A stretch of 7,490 nt of DNA, from contig CANHOY010000076.1 in NCBI GenBank assembly GCA_947462495.1, forward strand, positions 1-7,490, written 5' to 3'. Source of the stretch: Bacteroidota bacterium (lineage in GTDB: Bacteria; Bacteroidota; Bacteroidia; Chitinophagales; Chitinophagaceae). The notes below the pieces were generated by a model that saw nothing but the letters and a program-made list of their open reading frames with translations, made no database searches and had not been told where the DNA came from. Positions 1 to 6,009 of this stretch are shown here, piece after piece. The first letter of the stretch is position 1. Every line of letters starts with the position of its first letter. Made by a program: the position numbers and the translations under genes.

Positions 1-905
1 AAATTGGGTTGTCCTTTCGCATGAAAAGAAATAAAATCTAATGGCGTTCCCACTTTTCCTGTAACATAATTTTTACCACTAACGATATGCGTTAAAAATG
101 TTCTTAAAAAAAGTGCTGCATTCTTTGAACCCGGTCCTGTTGTTTCTGGCCCACCCACTTTTGCAGTGGGCAAAGCGCGCTTAACCGCATCGGCAGTGTA
201 GTCATATAATTTTATATACTCTTCGGTCGTACCTTTCCAATAAGGAATATCGGGTTCATTCCATAATTCCCAATGCCAGGTCTCTACTTCCGATTTACCG
301 TATCGTGCCACCGAATGCTTTACCCACTCAAAAACCAAGTTGGCAAATTTTACATAATCCCTTGGAGGATAAGCCCAGCCTGTAAAAATTTCATCATACT
401 TGGTATTGGGATCCCAATGATGTTTATATGGTTCAGGGTGTGTAGACAAGGCTTGTGGCATAAAACCAATTTGTGCAATGGGCTTCATTCCTCTTTCAAT
501 ATAAGTATCAAATATTTTATCAATGATGTTCCAATTATAAATTGGATTGCCTTTTTCATCTTCGGTATAAGCATTGGTGGATCCCCATTTTAAAGCAGCA
601 ACACCATCCCCTGTTACCAATAAACTATGTGCTCTTACATTCACTGGCACTTTACTTAGCTTTGAAATTTCGGTAAGTAATTTCTTACCATCTTTCATAT
701 AAGTATAGTTTGGCTCATCATATCCAAAATAAGCCCAGACGGGTTTCAGTGGGCCTTTTTGTTTCTTAAAATCTATATCAATAGAAACATTTTCTGTAAG
801 AAGATTGGTTTTGTTTTGAGCCAATACAACTTGGTCAGAACATAAAATGCAAATAATAAATACAGCTATCCTACTCATAAGTGGTGACAATATATTTCTT
901 TTCAT
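1..905 (-). CDS. Secreted glycoside hydrolase, GH39 type (beta-xylosidase-like), C-terminus outside window
   Basis: Partial gene: 301 codons are visible from an ATG at 905, and the frame stays open to the left edge. Residues 1-29 form a Sec signal peptide (basic start MKRN, hydrophobic core about 13-22, likely cleavage after VLA-29). There is no proper lipobox before Cys22, so a soluble periplasmic or secreted enzyme is likely. The decisive motif is WELWNEPD at 212-219. In clan A retaining glycosidases of family GH39 the Glu of WNEP (here E217) is the acid/base. GGPE at 251-254 and DFISFHAKG at 290-298 also fit this fold. The catalytic nucleophile Glu should lie downstream, outside the window. 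GH39 contains beta-xylosidases and alpha-L-iduronidases, so the substrate is not settled; the pentonate-type neighbours favour a pentose glycoside. It lies 49 nt after the permease stop on the same strand and is probably the third gene of that operon. A second in-frame ATG (Met10) is a possible alternative start. Confidence 0.85.
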   Translation of the reverse strand, partial: MKRNILSPLMSRIAVFIICILCSDQVVLAQNKTNLLTENVSIDIDFKKQKGPLKPVWAYFGYDEPNYTYMKDGKKLLTEISKLSKVPVNVRAHSLLVTGDGVAALKWGSTNAYTEDEKGNPIYNWNIIDKIFDTYIERGMKPIAQIGFMPQALSTHPEPYKHHWDPNTKYDEIFTGWAYPPRDYVKFANLVFEWVKHSVARYGKSEVETWHWELWNEPDIPYWKGTTEEYIKLYDYTADAVKRALPTAKVGGPETTGPGSKNAALFLRTFLTHIVSGKNYVTGKVGTPLDFISFHAKGQPN

Positions 906-954
906 AATTTTTTTAGATAATAGATAAAGTTTAAACCGAAGATGTTTATTGTAT

Positions 955-2271
955 TTATTTGATAATTAATTGAAGGACGGATACGCCAATGAGTCCAAGT
1001 ATGGAGATTAAAGTTTCCATCACCGTCCAGGATAAAAAAGTTTGTTTCAAGCTGAGTTTAAAAAACTCTTTATACATCCAGAAACCCGAGTCGTTAATAT
1101 GTGATCCAAATACACTGCCAGCACCTACCGCCAATACCATTAATTCTGGGGATACATTGCCGGTTAACACCAAGGGCGCTACAATGCCCGCTGCAGTTAA
1201 TCCTGCAACCGTTGCTGAGCCTAAGGTTACCCTTAATAAAGCTGTGATTACCCAGGCGAAAAGTAATGGGGGCATGTCTAGTTTACTACTAAAGGAGGCA
1301 ATATAGGCACCAGTTCCACTATCAATTAGCACCTGTTTAAAAACACCTCCACTAGTAATGATCAAAATAATTACTGAAATACCAGCGATAGCCTCGTTAG
1401 ACCATTGCATAATTTCTTGCATGGATTTTTTTCTTTTTAATCCAAAAAAATAAACTGCAGCCAATACCGCAATTAATAATGCAATAGTGGAGTCCCCAAT
1501 AAAAGATAGAAAAATTCGAAATGAATTTTCTTTAGCAAAAATAATATTCGCAATTACTGAAATAGTGATTAACAAAACAGGGGATAAAGCAATACAAAAA
1601 CTTGTAAGGACCGGAGGCAATTTCGTTTCAGCAGCAACTTTTGAAGTCCCAAAAAGTTCAGGTACCCCCGTTTTTATACCCTTTAATAAATTGCCTAAAA
1701 ATGGACCAGCAATAATTACGGTGGGTATAGCAATCATTAAACCATACATCAAAGTTTGACCCATATTCGCATGAAATGCATTCACCAGTACCACAGGACC
1801 TGGATGGGGTGGTAAAAAACAATGTGTGGTGGATAAAGAAGCTGCCATGGGCATTACTATATAAAGCAGTGGCAGACCAGTTCTTCTACCAATCGAAAAA
1901 ACCAAAGGCACTAAAATTATAAATCCAGCACTATAAAACAAAGGAATCCCAATTAAAAAACCAGTAATCAACACGGACCACTGAATATTTTTTTCACCCA
2001 AACTTTTTATAAGTGTTGAAGATATTTGTTCAGCAGCACCACTAATTTCTAAAATTTTACCAAGAATCGCGCCCAAACAAATAATTAGTGCAAGTCCGCC
2101 CAAAGTACTGCCTACGCCTTTCTCAATAGAAACCAATAATGCTGCTGGTTGCATACCAAGTAATAAGCCAGTAAGGATGGCTACTATTAATAATGATAAA
2201 AAGGGACTCACCTTTTTTATAGTCAGAAATACCTGCAATGCAATGGCAAAAATAATTATTGGGATTGTCAT
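955..2271 (-). CDS. GntP-family sugar-acid:H+ symporter (gluconate permease-like)
   Basis: Complete 438-residue inner-membrane transporter, the usual length for the GntP family (GntT/GntP/GntU and relatives), with hydrophobic segments along its whole length. Family hallmarks are STTHCFLPPHPGP at 147-159, LRVTLGSATVAGLTAAG at 346-362 and GSHINDSGFWMYKEFF at 389-404. Known members import gluconate or related aldonic and hydroxy acids with protons. Substrate cannot be read from sequence alone. Because the gene starts 26 nt after a 2-keto-3-deoxy-pentonate dehydratase-like gene and precedes a secreted glycosidase, a pentonate (xylonate or arabinonate) is a better guess than gluconate; this is inference. 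The ATG at 2271 starts directly at the first membrane segment (MTIPIIIFAIAL), which is normal for the family. No Shine-Dalgarno is evident. Confidence 0.93.
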   Translation of the reverse strand: MTIPIIIFAIALQVFLTIKKVSPFLSLLIVAILTGLLLGMQPAALLVSIEKGVGSTLGGLALIICLGAILGKILEISGAAEQISSTLIKSLGEKNIQWSVLITGFLIGIPLFYSAGFIILVPLVFSIGRRTGLPLLYIVMPMAASLSTTHCFLPPHPGPVVLVNAFHANMGQTLMYGLMIAIPTVIIAGPFLGNLLKGIKTGVPELFGTSKVAAETKLPPVLTSFCIALSPVLLITISVIANIIFAKENSFRIFLSFIGDSTIALLIAVLAAVYFFGLKRKKSMQEIMQWSNEAIAGISVIILIITSGGVFKQVLIDSGTGAYIASFSSKLDMPPLLFAWVITALLRVTLGSATVAGLTAAGIVAPLVLTGNVSPELMVLAVGAGSVFGSHINDSGFWMYKEFFKLSLKQTFLSWTVMETLISILGLIGVSVLQLIIK

Positions 2272-2297
2272 CAGCTTGGTTTGAATGAATAAAAATA

Positions 2298-3125
2298 TTA
2301 ACGGACAGTATTTACTAAAGTTCCAATAGGATCTATTGAAATTTTAATTTCATCATTTGAATGTAAAGTAAAATCACTACCCGGTACAATACCTGTTCCT
2401 GTCATGATTAAACAGCCTTTAGGAAAAGAGCATTCTCTGTAAACATAAGAAACCAATTCTTCTAGACTGCGTTTCATTTGATTAAGGGTAATGTTTGCTT
2501 CAAAAATAATTTTCTGATCTCTTTTTATTTCCAATTGAATGTTTGAATTTAAATCAATGGGTTGGTCCGTTACAAATACACAGGGGCCTAAAGCTGCACA
2601 ACCATCATAGGTTTTTGCTTGTGGAAGATATAAAGGATTTTCTCCTTCAATACTCCTACTGCTCATATCATTACCAATGGTGTATCCAACAATTTTTCCT
2701 GAGGAAGTAACCACTAATGTTAATTCTGGTTCTGGCACATCCCATACAGAATCTTTACGGATATTCACTTTATCGCCAGTGCCCACCACTCGATGAGCAG
2801 TGGCTTTAAAAAATACTTCGGGTCTTTGTGCATCGTAAACTTTTGCATAAAAGTCACTGCCTCCAGCTGCTTTAGATTCTTCCTGACGGCCCTCTTTACT
2901 TCTTAAATAAGTTACACCACAGGCCCATAGCTCTTGGTTTTGTATGGGTGCTAAAATATCGGCTACATTCACCGGTGCAGATTTTTTAAGAATTTGAATT
3001 AGCCCCTCCATTTTTTCCAATAGGTTATCATCATTAATGAAGGTATCCCAATCTTGCTCTTTGAATAAGTAAGAATTTTCTTCTTTTTCAATAAGGATTC
3101 CTTCTGTTGTTTTGTATAATTTCAT
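2298..3125 (-). CDS. Fumarylacetoacetase-family hydrolyase, likely 2-keto-3-deoxy-pentonate dehydratase (KdaD-like)
   Basis: Complete 275-residue cytoplasmic enzyme of the FAH superfamily. The metal site is visible as WDVPEPELTLVV (128-139, ligands E132 and E134) followed by GNDMSSRSIEGENPLYLPQA (151-170, ligand D153). The C-terminal loop TGTGIVPGSDFTL (242-254) is also typical. The SSRSIEGENPLYLPQAK stretch resembles 2-keto-3-deoxy-D-arabinonate dehydratase (KdaD) of Sulfolobus rather than fumarylacetoacetase or acylpyruvase. KdaD removes water from 2-keto-3-deoxy-pentonate to give 2-oxoglutarate semialdehyde in non-phosphorylative pentose oxidation. The class call is firm; the exact substrate and stereochemistry are inferred from motif resemblance and from the GntP permease 26 nt downstream. 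It is the first gene after the tRNA-Phe terminator, so it probably has its own promoter in 3126-3213, but none is convincing. The ATG at 3125 gives a normal N-terminal lid domain. Confidence 0.85.
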   Translation of the reverse strand: MKLYKTTEGILIEKEENSYLFKEQDWDTFINDDNLLEKMEGLIQILKKSAPVNVADILAPIQNQELWACGVTYLRSKEGRQEESKAAGGSDFYAKVYDAQRPEVFFKATAHRVVGTGDKVNIRKDSVWDVPEPELTLVVTSSGKIVGYTIGNDMSSRSIEGENPLYLPQAKTYDGCAALGPCVFVTDQPIDLNSNIQLEIKRDQKIIFEANITLNQMKRSLEELVSYVYRECSFPKGCLIMTGTGIVPGSDFTLHSNDEIKISIDPIGTLVNTVR

Positions 3126-3213
3126 GGTTGGTTTTTTACCTAGCTAAATTTAAGGTGTTTTTGATAGATTAATCTTGCTCTTCTTATATGATTTAAACTG
3201 GTAACCTTAAGCA

Positions 3214-3245
3214 ATAAAAAAGCCCTCAACTTTCATTGAGGGCTT
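3214..3245 (-). terminator. Intrinsic terminator of the tRNA-Phe transcript
   Basis: On the minus strand a perfect 10-bp stem (AAGCCCTCAA at 3245-3236 paired with TTGAGGGCTT at 3229-3220) closes a 6-nt loop. The last Ts of the stem continue into a T run (complement of A 3216-3221). It begins two bases past the tRNA discriminator base, so it should end the short tRNA transcript and insulate the dehydratase gene downstream. Confidence 0.9.
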
Positions 3246-3246
3246 G

Positions 3247-3319
3247 TGGCACCACCCGGGCTCGAACCGGGGACACAAGGATTTTCAGTCCTTTGCTCTA
3301 CCAACTGAGCTACAGCGCC
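3247..3319 (-). tRNA. tRNA-Phe (anticodon GAA)
   Basis: A 73-nt cloverleaf can be folded by hand: acceptor GGCGCTG with TGGTGCC, D arm GCTC-AGTTGGTA-GAGC, anticodon stem AAGGA/TCCTT around loop CTGAAAA, variable GTGTC, T arm CCCGG-TTCGAGC-CCGGG, discriminator A73. The anticodon GAA lies at 3286-3284, which decodes Phe. The 3' CCA is not encoded (A73 is followed by CAA) and must be added by tRNA nucleotidyltransferase. The acceptor stem contains three G-U wobble pairs (4-69, 6-67, 7-66). It stands alone between the asnS-transporter pair and the catabolic cluster. Confidence 0.97.
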
Positions 3320-3337
3320 ATTGTATTGTTCGGGGAG

Positions 3338-3369
3338 CAAATATAGGCTAGGGCGCCTTAAATAGCAAA
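3338..3369 (-). promoter_or_regulatory. Bacteroidota-type promoter for tRNA-Phe
   Basis: On the minus strand TTTG (3369-3366) is separated by 20 nt from TATATTTG (3345-3338). This is an exact match to the primary-sigma consensus of Bacteroidota (TTTG at -33, TAnnTTTG at -7). It sits 18 nt before the first tRNA base, which leaves room for a short 5' leader removed by RNase P. A GC-rich stretch (GGCGCCCTAGCC) fills the spacer. Confidence 0.75.
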
Positions 3370-3403
3370 AAATATAGATTCTTTATTGAAAATCAGTGTT
3401 TTA

Positions 3404-4288
3404 CTACGATGAGGTGGCCACTATAAAAAAGGATATAATTATTAAAGCCAAGCCCGCCCACTGCTTTGGACTTAATCTTTCTTTAAAAAAGAAATAACCG
3501 ATTAATACGGACAATAACTGACTGCTAATAATTAATATATTTATAACCATAATGGGCAAATACTGATAAGATACATTAATGGCCAGCCCACCACCCACCA
3601 ACAATAAGCCTAATTTTAAATAGGTTGCAATATGTTTAGTGCTTATATATGATAATAAGTTTTTGAATAAGCCATCTCTTATTACTAATACCAATCCAAA
3701 TAACATAGCAGTGGTTTCAATCACCAAACTAAAACCCAAGGGACCCCACCACTTAATTGGATAAGTATATAAGGCATAGGAGCTTCCCCAAAAAAAGCTT
3801 GCTAATAATCCGTACAACATTCCATTTTTTTGTTCACTAATGCTTGACTGTTTTTTCCCTTGAAAATATAATAACAACAAACCAGCGGTTGAAAAGATAA
3901 AAGCGTATAAATAATTTGCTTTCCACACTTCGCCAACAATAAATACAGCCGTTAAAATAGTAAATAATTTTATCGCAGATACAGGAACCACAATGCTTAC
4001 AGGCGCTCGCTGTATGCCTCTTAAAAAAAATACCAGGCCAAAAATATTAAATATACTTAAGGCAATGGTTAATAAAAAAGGAGTGCCAATACTTAATGTA
4101 TGAACCGTCCATCCTTTAAAAATAGCATTCTCTCTACAACCAAAATATAAAATGGAAAATATTCCTGAAGCAAAGATGCCTCTATAAAACATACCTATTT
4201 GATACGGTATGGTCTGCGTTACTTTTTTCCAATAAGAATTGCTAATTGCAAAACAAAATGCCCCAATTAAGACAAATAAAATTCCCAT
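3404..4288 (-). CDS. EamA/DMT-superfamily transporter (10 TM)
   Basis: Complete 294-residue membrane protein with two tandem EamA repeats (about 1-142 and 156-292), the standard length and ten-helix layout of drug/metabolite transporters. The first repeat opens with GILFVLIGAFCFAISNSYWKK. The second ends with the typical FFFKERLSPKQWAGLALIIISFFIV (266-290), where a Glu after the last-but-one helix and a conserved Gly in the final helix are expected. Family members export amino acids, nucleosides or other small metabolites, or act as permeases; the substrate here is unknown. The ATG at 4288 lies 2 nt after the asnS stop, so the gene is almost certainly co-transcribed and probably translationally coupled with asnS. 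No terminator is apparent between its TAG stop and the tRNA-Phe promoter, so readthrough into the tRNA is possible. Confidence 0.9.
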   Translation of the reverse strand: MGILFVLIGAFCFAISNSYWKKVTQTIPYQIGMFYRGIFASGIFSILYFGCRENAIFKGWTVHTLSIGTPFLLTIALSIFNIFGLVFFLRGIQRAPVSIVVPVSAIKLFTILTAVFIVGEVWKANYLYAFIFSTAGLLLLYFQGKKQSSISEQKNGMLYGLLASFFWGSSYALYTYPIKWWGPLGFSLVIETTAMLFGLVLVIRDGLFKNLLSYISTKHIATYLKLGLLLVGGGLAINVSYQYLPIMVINILIISSQLLSVLIGYFFFKERLSPKQWAGLALIIISFFIVATSS

Positions 4289-4290
4289 TT

Positions 4291-5739
4291 TTAATATTCA
4301 CAGTTTTTCGGTGTTCTCGCGAAAGGAATTACGTCTCTGATATTAGTCATACCTGTTACAAACTGTATCATTCTTTCAAAGCCTAATCCAAAACCTGCGT
4401 GAGGCACGGTGCCGAATCTTCTAGTATCTAAATACCAGCTCATCTCTTCTAATGGGATATGCATGGCTTTCATTCTAGCTTCTAATTTGTCTAAGCGCTC
4501 CTCTCTTTGGCTCCCACCCACTATCTCACCAATGCCTGGGGCTAGTATATCCATAGCGGCAACCGTTTCTTTGCCGGGCTCGCATCCATCATTCATACGC
4601 ATGTAGAATGCTTTTATCGCAGCTGGGTAGCCTGTTACAATCACTGGTTTTTTAAAATGTTGCTCTACTAAATATCTTTCGTGCTCGCTTTGTAAATCAA
4701 TTCCCCATTTTACTTCGTATTGGAATTTCTTTTTCTTGTAATGATTGCTATTTAATAAAATATCGATGGCCTCTGTATAAGTAATGCGTTCAAAATTATT
4801 ATTGACCACTAATTCTAATTTTTCTCTAAGCCCAAAGCCACTTCTTTTTTCAGTAGGTAATTGTTTTTCTTCTTCGGCCAATCTTGCATCTAAAAAATCT
4901 ATATCGTCTGCATTATTTTTTAAAGCATAGTTGATTAAATATTTTATAAAATCCTCTGCTAAGTTCATGTTATCTTCTATGTCATGAAAAGCCATTTCTG
5001 GTTCTATCATCCAAAACTCTGCTAAGTGCCTAGTGGTATTTGAATTCTCTGCACGAAAAGTGGGACCGAATGTATAAATCTCTGAAAATGCCATGGCGCC
5101 TAACTCTCCTTCGAGTTGTCCACTCACCGTTAAGTTCGTTCCCTTGCCAAAAAAATCTTGTGTATAATCAATTTCTCCTTTGTCATTCTTTGGCGCTCCT
5201 TCTAATGGAAGTGTTGTTACACGAAACATTTCTCCTGCACCTTCTGCATCGGAGCTGGTAATAATAGGGGTATGTAAATATACAAATCCACGATCATTGT
5301 AAAACTGATGTACTGCAAAAGCAAGTGCATGTCTTAGTCTAAAAACCGATCCAAAAGTATTGGTACGAAAACGCAAATGTGCTTTTTCTCTTAAAAATTC
5401 TAAAGAATGTTTTTTAGGTTGTAATGGGAATTTTTCTGCATCGCTGTCTCCTAAAATTTCAATAGATTTTGCTTTTACTTCTACAGATTGTCCCTTCCCC
5501 AAGCTTTCCACAACGGTTCCAATTATTTTTATAGAGGCTCCGGTAGTGATGCGTTTTAATATAGTATCTTCAAATTCACCCAAAGAGGCCATTATTTGAA
5601 TGTTGGCATTGGTACTTCCGTCATTTAGGGCTATAAACTGATTGTTTCTAAAAGTGCGGACCCATCCCATTACCACTACTTCGGTGCCTATTGGGGTGCC
5701 CGATAACAGTTGCTTTATTTTAATTCTCTTGTTGAACAT
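4291..5739 (-). CDS. asnS: Asparaginyl-tRNA synthetase
   Basis: Complete 482-residue class IIb aminoacyl-tRNA synthetase that charges tRNA-Asn with asparagine in the cytoplasm. An N-terminal OB-fold anticodon-binding domain (about 18-100, with VVVMGWVRTFRNNQFIALND) is followed by the catalytic domain. Motif 2 is TFRAENSNTTRHLAEFWMIEPE (227-248) and motif 3 is GFGLGFERMIQFVTGMTNIRD (449-469). The FRAENSNTTRHLAEF form and the NCEY C-terminus separate it from aspartyl- and lysyl-tRNA synthetases. A charged segment around 277-306 lengthens the catalytic domain slightly. A dedicated AsnRS means that Asn-tRNA need not be made by GatCAB transamidation. The ATG at 5739 gives the expected start. The gene is divergent from rho and leads a two-gene unit with the EamA transporter; its promoter must lie in 5740-5850, but no strong match stands out. 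Confidence 0.98.
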   Translation of the reverse strand: MFNKRIKIKQLLSGTPIGTEVVVMGWVRTFRNNQFIALNDGSTNANIQIMASLGEFEDTILKRITTGASIKIIGTVVESLGKGQSVEVKAKSIEILGDSDAEKFPLQPKKHSLEFLREKAHLRFRTNTFGSVFRLRHALAFAVHQFYNDRGFVYLHTPIITSSDAEGAGEMFRVTTLPLEGAPKNDKGEIDYTQDFFGKGTNLTVSGQLEGELGAMAFSEIYTFGPTFRAENSNTTRHLAEFWMIEPEMAFHDIEDNMNLAEDFIKYLINYALKNNADDIDFLDARLAEEEKQLPTEKRSGFGLREKLELVVNNNFERITYTEAIDILLNSNHYKKKKFQYEVKWGIDLQSEHERYLVEQHFKKPVIVTGYPAAIKAFYMRMNDGCEPGKETVAAMDILAPGIGEIVGGSQREERLDKLEARMKAMHIPLEEMSWYLDTRRFGTVPHAGFGLGFERMIQFVTGMTNIRDVIPFARTPKNCEY

Positions 5740-5816
5740 ATTGGTGTTTTCGAATGGTAAAGATAATCGGTTTCGAGGGCCAAATACCCTGTTTTAGGTA
5801 TAAAAACAGATAAAAA

Positions 5817-5849
5817 ATTGTTTTTTTGTTAAAAATCTGCTTAACATTG
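5817..5849 (+). promoter_or_regulatory. Possible rho promoter
   Basis: ATTG at 5817-5820, a 21-nt spacer, then TAACATTG at 5842-5849. This is one mismatch from each half of the Bacteroidota TTTG / TAnnTTTG consensus, with acceptable spacing. If used, it would give rho a leader of roughly 150 nt. The region is AT-rich, so chance matches are likely, and this is a weak call. Confidence 0.25.
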
Positions 5850-5919
5850 CAGTAGCAAAGGGCCAAGAGATTCTTTTTATGTTGATGGCTTGCTACCTTA
5901 ATTTCCCATTATTCAATTG

Positions 5920-5946
5920 TCGGTCCCAGTAATTTCGACCGAAATT
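5920..5946. promoter_or_regulatory. Overlapping inverted repeats upstream of rho
   Basis: AATTTCG-AC-CGAAATT (5931-5946) is a perfect 7-bp inverted repeat with a 2-nt centre. Overlapping it, TCGGTC (5920-5925) and GACCGA (5937-5942) form a 6-bp repeat with an 11-nt loop. The two share the GACCGA half and cannot form together as RNA hairpins. They lie about 65 nt before the rho start. They could be a protein operator or alternative leader structures; only the repeats themselves are certain. Confidence 0.4.
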
Positions 5947-6009
5947 TCAAAAAAGCGTTCTAATAATTCCAACTCTTGATTCGATTTTTAAATAAACCAT
6001 AGTTACACA

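Noticed and set aside
273..593. Open frame of 106 codons on the plus strand
   Set aside because: Antisense to the GH39 gene, whose minus-strand frame carries a signal peptide and catalytic motif; the plus-strand product resembles nothing.
989..1759. Two plus-strand open frames (989-1306 and 1487-1759)
   Set aside because: Both are antisense to the GntP permease, which matches its family along its full length.
3145..3152. TAAATTTA as a possible -7 element for the dehydratase operon (minus strand)
   Set aside because: Seven of eight positions match, but no TTTG lies at the right distance upstream and AT-rich DNA gives such matches by chance.
3320..3403. Terminator for the asnS-transporter unit
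   Set aside because: No stem followed by a T run could be found on the minus strand here; the stretch holds the tRNA-Phe promoter instead.
4409..5599. Three short plus-strand open frames within asnS
   Set aside because: They oppose a complete, well-conserved asnS and have no recognisable product.
5740..5830. Promoter for asnS (minus strand), such as TATCTTTA just upstream of the start
   Set aside because: The only nearby TTTG is about 15 nt away, shorter than the usual 19-21 nt spacer, so no single promoter could be chosen.
5806..5839. AT-rich inverted repeat around a T run, as a bidirectional terminator
   Set aside because: Both flanking genes are transcribed away from it, and the stem is almost only A-T pairs.
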